NCBI GenBank assembly: GCA_934728205.1
Contig: CAKVEH010000084.1
Location: 1 to 6,101 of the forward strand
Source of the DNA: an uncultured Helicobacteraceae bacterium
Lineage (GTDB): Bacteria; Campylobacterota; Campylobacteria; Campylobacterales; Helicobacteraceae
Reading direction: 5' to 3'
DNA length: 6,101 bases
In this document: piece after piece, positions 1-6,094 of the stretch
How the letters are laid out: the number at the start of each line of letters is the position of its first letter
Position numbering within the stretch: position 1 is the first letter of the stretch
The notes under the pieces: model-generated
Seen by the model: only the letters and a program-made list of their open reading frames with translations
The model's database searches: none
What the model was told of the DNA's origin: nothing
Translations under genes and position numbers: made by a program

Positions 1-2370
1 GCTCAGGGCATTGATAATGCGACAACTGCCTACACCCGCACGCTCAATACGGATAAAGCCCTATCAGAGCTCTCTGAGACAATGGTGAAATTCAACACCA
101 AACTTATCCAAGCGGCAAACGACATTCATTCGCCCACTTCACGAGAAGCTATCGCCAAAGATTTAGAAAAGCTAAGAGACCATATGATAAATGTCGCTAA
201 TACTTCCATTGGAGGGGAATTTATATTCTCTGGGAGCAATGTAAAAATGCGTCCTTTTACTCCACAAGGCGAATATAAAGGCAACGATGAAATTCTTCAA
301 ACTCTCATTAGCTCGCAAAACCTAATGCAATACAATATCACGGGCAATGAGTTATTTTTCTCTCGAGATTCTGATTGGCATAAGAGCATTTCAACCAACA
401 TTCGCAAACTCAACCAAAGCAAACTCAACCCAGACATTATGGATAGAATCCGCCGTGGCGATGTGCCAGAGGAAGTTTATATCAAAGCGACAGATAGATT
501 GCGCGATTTGATTGGCGATGATGATAGAAATCCAAGCAATGATGGCAAAGAATATTTTTATATGCGTGGTGTGCGCCCAGATGGCGAGAGTTTTAAAGCT
601 AAGTTCGCACTTGATACAGGCTTTATTGATGAAAAAAACGCCAACACCGTGCAAGATTTGCTCGATAAGATTGGAAAAGAGTTTGGGAATACCTCACAAA
701 CAAAAGTCGTAGATGTAACGCTTAATGCGTGGGGACAAATTGAGATTAAAAATCTTATAGCAGGAAACTCTAAATTAGAATTTCACCTTATCTCTAGTGA
801 TAAAGATGTGGAAAATGTCGATGAGCTAGCGCGGATAGGCGCACGAGTTACGAGCTTCCAAAAAAGTCCATTTCTAGGCACTTTTAGCCAAGATTCTATT
901 GCTAGCGTGCGTGATAACTATGATTACAGGGTGCATAGGATTCCAACTACTTTTCTTACCAAAAATAATGAAGTGGCGGTGCGTGCCACAAAAATGCGTG
1001 ATGTCATAGCTGATGGTGTAAAAGAGCTGGTATTCTCTGGCACGCGCCCAAACACCGATGATGGGAAAATCAATGAAGAGCCCATTGAGGAATTGCGCAT
1101 TAGCATTGATGATGGCTTAGAAGTGCGTGATGTCATTAGACGAGTAAGCGAGCATTTTGGTGGGAATCTTGATGGGGAAATTACCAATGGTGAGATTGTC
1201 TTTAGAGACCATAATGTAAGAAACAAAGACAATGATATGAAAAATCCACCATTTAATGGTGAAAGTGGCTTTAGTCTAGTCCTAAGCACTTATAATGAGC
1301 TTGGAGAGCCTATGGTTGGATTAAGGAGTGATTACACAGCCGAATATGACAGACTAGCTTTTGAGCATCGTGGCACGAAACTTATCTCAAATGTCTCTCA
1401 AGTGCTTAATAATGGAATGGGTTTCGCCACTGATGAGACAAAACTCTCCGAAGTAGCAGGCGGCAGCATTGATGGACAAACTTACAATATAAAACTCGCA
1501 GACCACAATGGCGTAAAAGTCAATGCGAGAATCGAGCTAAGTAACGAAAAAGGCTCATTTTTAATCCTCCAAAATGGTGATGAAGAGGTGGCTATCCCGC
1601 TGTATAATCCGCACGATGAGCCTCCTGTGGTAAGCATTACAAAAGCTGATGACCTCACATATCGCCAGCTAATGGATGCTATTGCTGTGGCACTTAATTA
1701 CTCAAATACCGACCCAAAACTTTACAAGCAAGCGGGGGCGACAAAAAAGGGCAACCCCACACAAGAAGCAAAATGGGCGTATGAAAGCCTCTTGCAAGCC
1801 ACAAAAACAAAGATAGAAGTAAATCTCAATAGACAAGGCAAACTAGAAATTGATGATAAAATGCGCTCTGTTACGCGAATGGATTTTATGATTTATAACC
1901 AAAATAGCAATGATTTTTCAGAATCTGCGTTGCGCCACGACACGACATTTCTTGCCTTTAATGCTAATAATGCCATTACCATTGATGAGCCAGATTTGAA
2001 TTTTTTTGAAGGAGTTGATGCTATGATTGATGCGGTAAGAAAGGGAATCTATCGCCCAAATCCATTTGATAGGGAATACTCCGAAGATATGCGAAATCTT
2101 GGCATACAAAATAGTATCGAGCGGTTTAATCATTATAGCGACCATATCGAAAAAATGATAGCCCTTAATGGCTCTCACGGCAGAGCATTTGAAAATGCAA
2201 TCCATAGAAACGAGGTTTTAAAAATGCAAATTTCTGGAATCAAAGGTGATAATATTGGCACAGATATTGCGGCGACTTACAATCACTTTGCCAATCTTAC
2301 AAATAATTATAACGCCGTGCTTAATAGCACAAGTCGTATCAATCAAATGTCTTTGGTGAATTTCCTATGA
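1..2370 (+). CDS. flgL: Flagellar hook-filament junction protein FlgL (HAP3), 5' end missing
   Basis: FlgL joins the hook to the flagellin filament outside the cell and is exported by the flagellar type III system. The frame is open from base 1 to the TGA at 2368-2370 (789 residues). FlgL-like sequence lies upstream of the first ATG (82), so that ATG is internal and the true start is probably about 40 codons outside the window. Visible are the N-terminal D0/D1 helical region (LRDHMINVANTSIGGEFIFS, then SG and a PF motif, bases about 169-260) and the matching C-terminal helix ending INQMSLVNFL. Enteric FlgL is only about 317 residues; the long form with a large inserted surface region is typical of Helicobacter/Campylobacter (about 750-830). 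The insert seems to hold three related modules. There is no Cys-rich or transmembrane segment, as expected for an axial protein. It overlaps the next gene by ATGA. Identification is by motif recognition and is firm. Confidence 0.93.
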   Translation, partial: AQGIDNATTAYTRTLNTDKALSELSETMVKFNTKLIQAANDIHSPTSREAIAKDLEKLRDHMINVANTSIGGEFIFSGSNVKMRPFTPQGEYKGNDEILQTLISSQNLMQYNITGNELFFSRDSDWHKSISTNIRKLNQSKLNPDIMDRIRRGDVPEEVYIKATDRLRDLIGDDDRNPSNDGKEYFYMRGVRPDGESFKAKFALDTGFIDEKNANTVQDLLDKIGKEFGNTSQTKVVDVTLNAWGQIEIKNLIAGNSKLEFHLISSDKDVENVDELARIGARVTSFQKSPFLGTFSQDSIASVRDNYDYRVHRIPTTFLTKNNEVAVRATKMRDVIADGVKELVFSGTRPNTDDGKINEEPIEELRISIDDGLEVRDVIRRVSEHFGGNLDGEITNGEIVFRDHNVRNKDNDMKNPPFNGESGFSLVLSTYNELGEPMVGLRSDYTAEYDRLAFEHRGTKLISNVSQVLNNGMGFATDETKLSEVAGGSIDGQTYNIKLADHNGVKVNARIELSNEKGSFLILQNGDEEVAIPLYNPHDEPPVVSITKADDLTYRQLMDAIAVALNYSNTDPKLYKQAGATKKGNPTQEAKWAYESLLQATKTKIEVNLNRQGKLEIDDKMRSVTRMDFMIYNQNSNDFSESALRHDTTFLAFNANNAITIDEPDLNFFEGVDAMIDAVRKGIYRPNPFDREYSEDMRNLGIQNSIERFNHYSDHIEKMIALNGSHGRAFENAIHRNEVLKMQISGIKGDNIGTDIAATYNHFANLTNNYNAVLNSTSRINQMSLVNFL

Positions 2371-3143
2371 AAAATATTCCAATTATCCGTTATGAACATA
2401 TTAGAGACATCAACGATTCTCACAGCATTAGTGTCAGTGCCTTTGAGCGGCAAATAATGTATTTGCGAAAAAAGGGATATAATTTCTTAAGCCTTGATGA
2501 ATACCTCACACTCAAAAAGTCCAACGAGCCAAATCCTCCTCGCAGTGTGCTTCTTATATTTGAAGGTGGGTGGAGAGATTTTTATGAAAATGCGTATCCC
2601 ATTTTGAAGCACTATTGGCTAAAAGCTGGACTTTTTATCGCCACAGAATGGATTGATGAATCTTCAAAAAAATCTTTAGACGAACAATCAAACATAAATG
2701 CCATAGAGATTCCACACGATGAAGCAATGCTAGAGATTACCAAAAACCCTCGTGCAATGTTTTGCACTTGGGAAGAGTTAAAACAAATGAATGGTGTTGT
2801 GAGCTTTGGGACAATGACACATACTTATCGACTTGATAATTTTGTTAATAAGCCTTTCCACGAGGATTTGCAACTCTCTATTGATTTAATTATACGACAT
2901 TTAGGTGTGATAACTTCTCATCTTTTGTGGCCTCGTGGAGAATATGACCAAAACTTGCTACGCACAGCTAAAAAAATGGGCTTACAATCATTTTACACAC
3001 AAGAAATCGGGCAGAATTTTTGCGATGAAAACCTTGATAACAACAAACTTTTATATGCAAATAATAGTTTTTTTAGGTTTAAAAAACAGCTTGCTATTTG
3101 TGCAAATAGCCTAAGTTACAAGCTCTTTAGTTTTCTTTTATAA
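2367..3143 (+). CDS. PgaB-like polysaccharide deacetylase-fold protein, probable pseudoenzyme
   Basis: 258 residues with the layout of the NodB/PgaB deacetylase family: strand PIIRYEHI (5-12) in place of PVLMYHxV; the helix SAFERQIMYLRKKGYNFLSL (24-43); the motif-1 region LIFEGGWRDFYENAYPIL (63-80); LFIATEWID (89-97); TWEELKQMNG (134-143); motif 2 THTYRLD (151-157); and WPRGEYD (188-194) for the conserved PxGxYD. Active family members have FDDG and HTxxxH, where two Asp act as base and metal ligand and two His bind metal. Here these are E66, G67, H152 and D157, so the canonical metal site is damaged. No signal peptide or transmembrane helix is visible, unlike envelope deacetylases. The C-terminal 22 residues look basic and amphipathic and may touch the membrane. 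The start is ATG 2367, overlapping the flgL stop as ATGA with no good Shine-Dalgarno sequence, which implies translational coupling. The function is unknown; binding a glycan or a role linked to flagella is inference only. Confidence 0.82.
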   Translation: MKNIPIIRYEHIRDINDSHSISVSAFERQIMYLRKKGYNFLSLDEYLTLKKSNEPNPPRSVLLIFEGGWRDFYENAYPILKHYWLKAGLFIATEWIDESSKKSLDEQSNINAIEIPHDEAMLEITKNPRAMFCTWEELKQMNGVVSFGTMTHTYRLDNFVNKPFHEDLQLSIDLIIRHLGVITSHLLWPRGEYDQNLLRTAKKMGLQSFYTQEIGQNFCDENLDNNKLLYANNSFFRFKKQLAICANSLSYKLFSFLL

Positions 3144-3200
3144 TTTTGCTAGATTCACATCTTAACCAACATAAGCCATAAAAGCTCGTCCTGCACGAAT

Positions 3201-3242
3201 ATGTATCCAAAATTAAAGGAAACTTTAAGTTTTGGAATACAT
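3201..3242 (+). repeat. Long imperfect inverted repeat / hairpin with GAAA loop upstream of hsrA
   Basis: The left arm 3201-3218 (ATGTAT-CCAAAA-TTAAAG) and the right arm 3223-3242 (CTTTAA-G-TTTTGG-A-ATACAT) are complementary over 18 pairs, with two single-base bulges (G3229 and A3236) on the right arm only. The loop 3219-3222 is GAAA, a GNRA tetraloop closed by a G-C pair. It lies 58 bases past the deacetylase-like gene and ends 16 bases before the hsrA -10 box, so the right arm covers the -35 region. It could be an operator for a dimeric regulator (HsrA is known to bind its own promoter in H. pylori) or a terminator/stabiliser of the flgL transcript. The bases after it are only loosely T-rich, so a classical terminator is not clear. 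Confidence 0.7.
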
Positions 3243-3255
3243 TTAGCTTTGCTTG

Positions 3256-3264
3256 TGCTACAAT
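3256..3264 (+). promoter_or_regulatory. Extended -10 promoter of hsrA
   Basis: TGCTACAAT: the -10 hexamer TACAAT (3259-3264) preceded by TG one base away, 27 bases before the hsrA start codon. No good -35 hexamer is present at 17 bp, which is normal for Helicobacter sigma-80 promoters. The same nine bases occur upstream of the MFS gene at 4770-4778. The expected transcript start is near 3271, giving a leader of about 20 bases. Confidence 0.65.
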
Positions 3265-3280
3265 TCCACAAAATTTTACA

Positions 3281-3289
3281 AAGGAAAGG
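3281..3289 (+). promoter_or_regulatory. Ribosome binding site of hsrA
   Basis: AAGGAAAGG ends two bases before ATG 3292, with the AAGGA core 6 bases away. It fixes the start at 3292 instead of the longer in-frame TTG at 3253. Confidence 0.7.
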
Positions 3290-3291
3290 TA

Positions 3292-3975
3292 ATGCGGATT
3301 TTAATCATAGAGGACGATACAAACTTAACAAAGGAACTCAGTAAAGCACTTAATGCCAATGGCTATCAAACAGATGTCGCAGAGAATCTCAAAGACGGAG
3401 GTTACTACATTGGCATTCGCAATTATGACTTGGTTTTAAGTGGTTGGCTATTTACTGATGGTATGGGCTTAGAAGTTTTAGAACAAGTAAAAGAAAAAAA
3501 TGCACGCACGCCTGTCGTGGTGATTGCCAATAAACCTGATGGAGAAAGTGAAATACGCGCATTTCAAGGTGGTGCTGATGACTTCCTCTCTAAGCCACTT
3601 GATATACAACCCCTCATCGCACGACTAAAAACACGACTAAAAGTATGGGATACAAGTGTGATTGAAATTGAAGAACTTAGTATCAACCCTGATGAGGAAA
3701 AAGTCATATACAAAGGCAGAGAAGTCGATGTCAAAGGTAAGCCTTTTGAGGTGCTTATCTACCTTGCTCGCCACCGAGACCAAGTCGTATCTAAAGAGCA
3801 ACTTCTTGATGCCATTTGGGAAGAGCCAGAGCTTGTAACACCAAATGTCATTGAAGTAGCTATCAATCAAATCCGACAAAAAATGGATAAACCACTAGGC
3901 ATTAGCACCATTGAAACGGTGCGTAGACGCGGTTACCGATTTTGCTATCCAAAAGGACCAAGCGAGCTAGCTTAA
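3292..3975 (+). CDS. hsrA: Orphan OmpR-family response regulator HsrA/CosR type, phosphoacceptor Asp missing
   Basis: 227 residues with a receiver domain (about 1-118) and an OmpR-type winged helix (about 123-222). The DNA-binding half (YKGREVDVKGKPFEVL, LDAIWEEPELVTPNVIEVA, RQKMDKPLGISTIETVRRRG) is almost the sequence I remember for H. pylori HP1043 (HsrA) and C. jejuni Cj0355 (CosR), which are essential in those species and act without a partner kinase in housekeeping and oxidative-stress control. In the receiver the usual LLD of strand 3 is LSG, so the phosphoacceptor position is Gly51, and the switch Thr is Ala79. The acidic pair D8 D9 and the lysine K101 remain. The start ATG 3292 is chosen because AAGGAAAGG lies at 3281-3289 and MRILIIEDD is the canonical N-terminus; an in-frame TTG at 3253 lies inside the promoter. 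An inverted repeat upstream may be an autoregulatory operator. Its stop overlaps the stop of the opposite-strand remnant. Confidence 0.93.
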   Translation: MRILIIEDDTNLTKELSKALNANGYQTDVAENLKDGGYYIGIRNYDLVLSGWLFTDGMGLEVLEQVKEKNARTPVVVIANKPDGESEIRAFQGGADDFLSKPLDIQPLIARLKTRLKVWDTSVIEIEELSINPDEEKVIYKGREVDVKGKPFEVLIYLARHRDQVVSKEQLLDAIWEEPELVTPNVIEVAINQIRQKMDKPLGISTIETVRRRGYRFCYPKGPSELA

Positions 3976-4157
3976 AGCCACAGGAATAAACAAAATATCC
4001 TCTGCACGCGCAAAATTTGATTGACCGCTGGGATTATTTTGCAATTTTTAACAAACTTAGTTGTAATCATTTGGGCGAAGTTTGAGATTCCTAGTGATTT
4101 AATCACGCTCTCTTGTTGAATCTTCTCCAAAGAGTGTGTCATTTGTGTTTCTTTCAT
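3972..4157 (-). pseudogene. Aldo/keto reductase remnant (central fragment only)
   Basis: The 61-codon frame contains LEKIQQESVIKSLGISNF (10-27), a 12-residue spacer, then KIIPAVNQI (40-48). This reproduces the family pattern LxxLxxEGxVxxIGVSNF-x12-KIxPAVNQI with exact spacing, a segment that normally lies near residues 120-170 of a roughly 270-residue enzyme. The catalytic Asp-Tyr-Lys-His tetrad belongs to the missing N-terminal part, and everything after NQI is lost too, so it cannot be an active reductase. The ATG at 4157-4155 has AAGGAG seven bases upstream (4165-4170) and a TAAAAT box beyond. This suggests that a deletion joined the old gene start to an internal piece, or that a new start arose. 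The last 13 codons look non-coding in this frame. It converges on hsrA with overlapping stop codons. A small expressed protein cannot be excluded. Confidence 0.6.
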
Positions 4158-4188
4158 TAGAAATCTCCTTAAATAAATTCACCGCAAA

Positions 4189-4194
4189 ATTTTA
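4189..4194 (-). promoter_or_regulatory. Possible -10 box of the aldo/keto reductase remnant
   Basis: On the minus strand TAAAAT lies 31 bases before the ATG at 4157, followed by the AAGGAG at 4170-4165. No -35 match is seen. It may be a relic of the original gene's promoter. The surroundings are very AT-rich, so chance is likely. Confidence 0.3.
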
Positions 4195-4203
4195 GTAAAT
4201 TTA

Positions 4204-4242
4204 ACAAAAATAAAACACAAACCTTTAGAATCTAAACTTTGT
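4204..4242 (-). terminator. Possible intrinsic terminator of ogt
   Basis: On the minus strand ACAAAG-TTTAGA (4242-4231) can pair with TCTAAA-GG-TTTGT (4229-4217) around a small loop with a G/GG internal mismatch, and a T-rich tract (4216-4205) follows. The hairpin includes the ogt stop codon at 4227-4225. The stem is AT-rich and therefore weak, but the position and the T tract fit. Confidence 0.4.
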
Positions 4243-4733
4243 CGTATCAATACCTTCAATTTGAAGTAAAGTAATTTTTTTCTCAAGCCCACCAGCATAG
4301 CCTACAAGATTCTTATTTGCTCCAATAACGCGATGACAGGGAATGATTATAGCGATTGGATTGCTTCCCACAGCTTTGCCAATGGCTTGAGCAGACATTT
4401 TTGCAATATTGTGCTTTTGTGCGATTTGTTTTGCAAGTGCGCCATAAGTGCTAAGTTGTCCATAAGGGACTTGGAGGAGCAATTCCCATACTTCGCGTGC
4501 GAAGGCAGAGCCACTTTGAATCTTTATTGGTGGCATAAATGTGGGAATCTCCGCACTAAAATATATATCCAGCCACTTTATCGTCTTTTTTAGCGTGTTG
4601 CAAAGCCCTTCTTTATCTTTATGAGATTCACTCAAAAATCACTAAATGTCAAGCTAGTAAGGCTTTCTCCATCGCTTTGCAAATGCAGATAACCAAGAGG
4701 AGAATTATAGAATCTCTGTATGTTTTGTCGCAT
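4225..4733 (-). CDS. ogt: Methylated-DNA--protein-cysteine S-methyltransferase (Ogt/MGMT), frame broken by a 1-base shift
   Basis: The enzyme repairs O6-methylguanine by moving the methyl group to its own cysteine. Two frames make up the gene. Codons 1-33 (4733-4635) encode the N-terminal FYNSPLGYLHLQSDGESLTS, then a TGA (4634-4632). The following frame (4635-4225, 136 codons, in-frame TTG at its start) carries AFAREVWELLLQVPYGQLS, YGALAKQI, IGKAVGSNPIAIIIPCHRVI and GYAGGLEKK. Joined, they give 169 residues, the usual family length. The acceptor cysteine of PCHR is residue 133 of the joined protein, and the helix-turn-helix region is complete, so only the junction is faulty. The true start ATG 4733 has AGGAAA (4743-4738) and an extended -10 upstream. 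The TTG start lacks a ribosome site and would remove the N-terminal subdomain. The break could be a sequencing error, a young pseudogene or -1 frameshifting. Confidence 0.85.
4632..4638 (-). other. Frameshift site in ogt (T5 run followed by TGA)
   Basis: On the minus strand the text is GAT TTT TGA G. One more T would give GAT TTT TTG AGT and join the two halves of ogt. A tRNA-Phe on TTT can re-pair perfectly one base back and then read TTG, so -1 slippage at a stop codon is mechanically possible. Confidence 0.7.
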
Positions 4734-4737
4734 TTTA

Positions 4738-4765
4738 TTTCCTAAAATAAATTTGCATTATAGCA
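4738..4765 (-). promoter_or_regulatory. Extended -10 promoter and RBS of ogt
   Basis: Minus-strand TGCTATAAT (4765-4757) is a perfect extended -10; AGGAAA (4743-4738) is the ribosome site, four bases before ATG 4733. The implied leader is only about 15-18 bases. These signals support 4733, not 4635, as the real gene start. Confidence 0.65.
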
Positions 4766-4769
4766 GTTT

Positions 4770-4778
4770 TGCTACAAT
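4770..4778 (+). promoter_or_regulatory. Extended -10 promoter of the MFS gene
   Basis: TGCTACAAT, identical to the hsrA promoter box, lies 37 bases before ATG 4816. No -35 consensus is seen. Its hexamer is separated from the divergent ogt -10 by just 10 bases (4763-4772), so two polymerases could not occupy both promoters at once. Confidence 0.6.
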
Positions 4779-4815
4779 ACGCACTACTTATTTCTTAATG
4801 TATATTAGAGGCAAA

Positions 4816-6027
4816 ATGGTAAAAGATTCTCAAAACACATTTTTTGCGTGGTTGCCCGTCATTGTGATTTCGTGTGCGGCATTTATCTTTAACACCAGCG
4901 AATTTATCCCAATCGCTCTATTAAGCGCAATCGCCAATGACTTTGGTATAAGCGAAGCAAACGCTGGAATCCTCATCACAATGTATGCGTGGGTCGTAGC
5001 GTGCGCTTCACTTCCGCTGATGATAATGTTTTCAAAAATGGAGTTAAAGCGTTTAATGCTTGGTGTGATTGCCTTTTTTGTGCTCTCTCATATCCTCTCG
5101 GCTCTCTCGCAGGATTTTTTCACGCTAATGGCTTCGCGCATTGGTGTGGCACTCTCTCACGCGCTTTTTTGGTCTATCGCCACGATAATGGCGGTAAAAG
5201 CCGCGCCTAAAGGCAGGCAATCTCTTGCGCTTAGTTGTATTATTGTTGGCACTTCCTTAGCCCTTAGTGCTGGGTTGCCATTGGGGCGTATTGTCGGGCT
5301 TTATATGGATTGGAGGGCAAGCTTTGGTTATATTGGAGTGGCAGGATTTTTGGTGATGATTGTATTTTGGCGTGTCTTCCCCACGATGCCAAACACAGAT
5401 TCTATCACGCTTAGCACACTTCCAACCCTCATTAAAAACAAACCATTGCGTAAAATCTACTTACTTACTGCCTTTATTATTACCGCACATTTTACAGCGT
5501 ATAGCTATATTGAGCCATTTTTAGCTAAATGTGCGGAGCTAGATTCCGCAATTATTACATTTGTGTTAATGCTTTTTGGTGTAATGGGAATCTTGGCTGG
5601 ATTTTTGTTTTCAAAATTTTATGAGAGATACCACCGCATTTTTGTATTTTATTGTCTTTTTGGGATTAGCGCAAGTTTGCTTTTGCTCCACCCTTTAAGT
5701 TTCACAGAGGTTGGTATCATTATATTGTGTGTGTTTTGGGGGCTCGCAATAATGCTCTTTAACCTTGTATTCCAATCCCAAACCATTGCCGCACTCTCAA
5801 TGACTAAAGCCACTGCTGTTGGAATGTCAATTTTCTCTGGAATCTATAATGTAGGAATTGGTGGTGGTGCGCTTATCGGCGGGCTTATTAGTGAAAATAT
5901 CGCATTACAGGGCATTGGATATATCGGTGGAAGCATTGCATTTGGGGCGTGTATATTTTTTATGCGAAAAATGGCTTTTGCACGAGTATTTCATCGATTT
6001 GTCAGCAAAAGATTTTCTAAAAAATAA
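4816..6027 (+). CDS. sotB: MFS transporter, SotB-like sugar efflux family
   Basis: 403 residues with about 12 hydrophobic helices (roughly 14-34, 50-71, 82-97, 102-127, 138-158, 168-188, 213-232, 245-265, 274-292, 298-318, 334-356, 366-383), the usual inner-membrane drug/H+ antiporter layout. Motifs shared with E. coli SotB (396 residues) and H. pylori HP1185 are FIFNTSEFIPIALL (23-36), YAWVVACASLPLM (57-69), SHILSAL (91-97), GLPLGRIVG (153-161), DWRASFG (165-171), AYSYIEPF (228-235) and IFSGIYNVGIG (339-349). The family exports sugars or sugar analogues by proton exchange; the real substrate here is unknown. The start ATG 4816 follows AGAGG (4807-4811). An in-frame ATG at 4798 lacks a ribosome site, and one at 4720 would run through the promoter and into antisense ogt. 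The basic C-terminal tail (from 384) is cytoplasmic. Divergent from ogt. Confidence 0.88.
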   Translation: MVKDSQNTFFAWLPVIVISCAAFIFNTSEFIPIALLSAIANDFGISEANAGILITMYAWVVACASLPLMIMFSKMELKRLMLGVIAFFVLSHILSALSQDFFTLMASRIGVALSHALFWSIATIMAVKAAPKGRQSLALSCIIVGTSLALSAGLPLGRIVGLYMDWRASFGYIGVAGFLVMIVFWRVFPTMPNTDSITLSTLPTLIKNKPLRKIYLLTAFIITAHFTAYSYIEPFLAKCAELDSAIITFVLMLFGVMGILAGFLFSKFYERYHRIFVFYCLFGISASLLLLHPLSFTEVGIIILCVFWGLAIMLFNLVFQSQTIAALSMTKATAVGMSIFSGIYNVGIGGGALIGGLISENIALQGIGYIGGSIAFGACIFFMRKMAFARVFHRFVSKRFSKK

Positions 6028-6037
6028 GCACTTACAC

Positions 6038-6054
6038 ATCACTTAATGAGTGAT
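6038..6054 (+). terminator. Weak hairpin after the MFS gene
   Basis: ATCACT (6038-6043) and AGTGAT (6049-6054) form a six-pair stem with a five-base loop, 10 bases past the stop. Only TTTCGCTCTT follows, so the T tract is poor. It is the only candidate terminator seen after this gene. Confidence 0.3.
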
Positions 6055-6088
6055 TTCGCTCTTCACTACAAATTAAAGTCAATAAATG

Positions 6089-6094
6089 TATAAT
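6089..6094 (+). promoter_or_regulatory. Possible -10 box for a gene beyond the window
   Basis: A perfect TATAAT preceded directly by TG sits 7 bases from the window end in an AT-rich intergenic stretch. No -35 consensus is present. It may drive a downstream gene not visible here. Confidence 0.35.

Noticed and set aside
82..84. ATG at 82 as the start of flgL
   Set aside because: In-frame FlgL-like sequence continues upstream to base 1, so the gene is truncated by the window edge.
924..1289. 121-codon minus-strand frame, and the smaller frames inside flgL, hsrA, ogt and sotB
   Set aside because: They overlap strong conserved genes and have low-complexity or unnatural protein sequence with no ribosome sites: shadows.
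3139..3144. TATAAT as a separate promoter
   Set aside because: It overlaps the stop codon of the deacetylase-like gene in a T-rich run, lacks the TG extension and a -35; kept only as a possibility for an hsrA leader that includes the hairpin.
3253..3291. Extension of hsrA to an in-frame TTG
   Set aside because: It lies on the -10 box, while AAGGAAAGG precedes ATG 3292 and family members begin MRxLxIE.
4720..4815. Longer N-terminus for the MFS protein from ATG 4720 or 4798
   Set aside because: The extra part runs antisense to ogt and through both promoters, has no ribosome site, and is not in the family; ATG 4816 fits the length of SotB.
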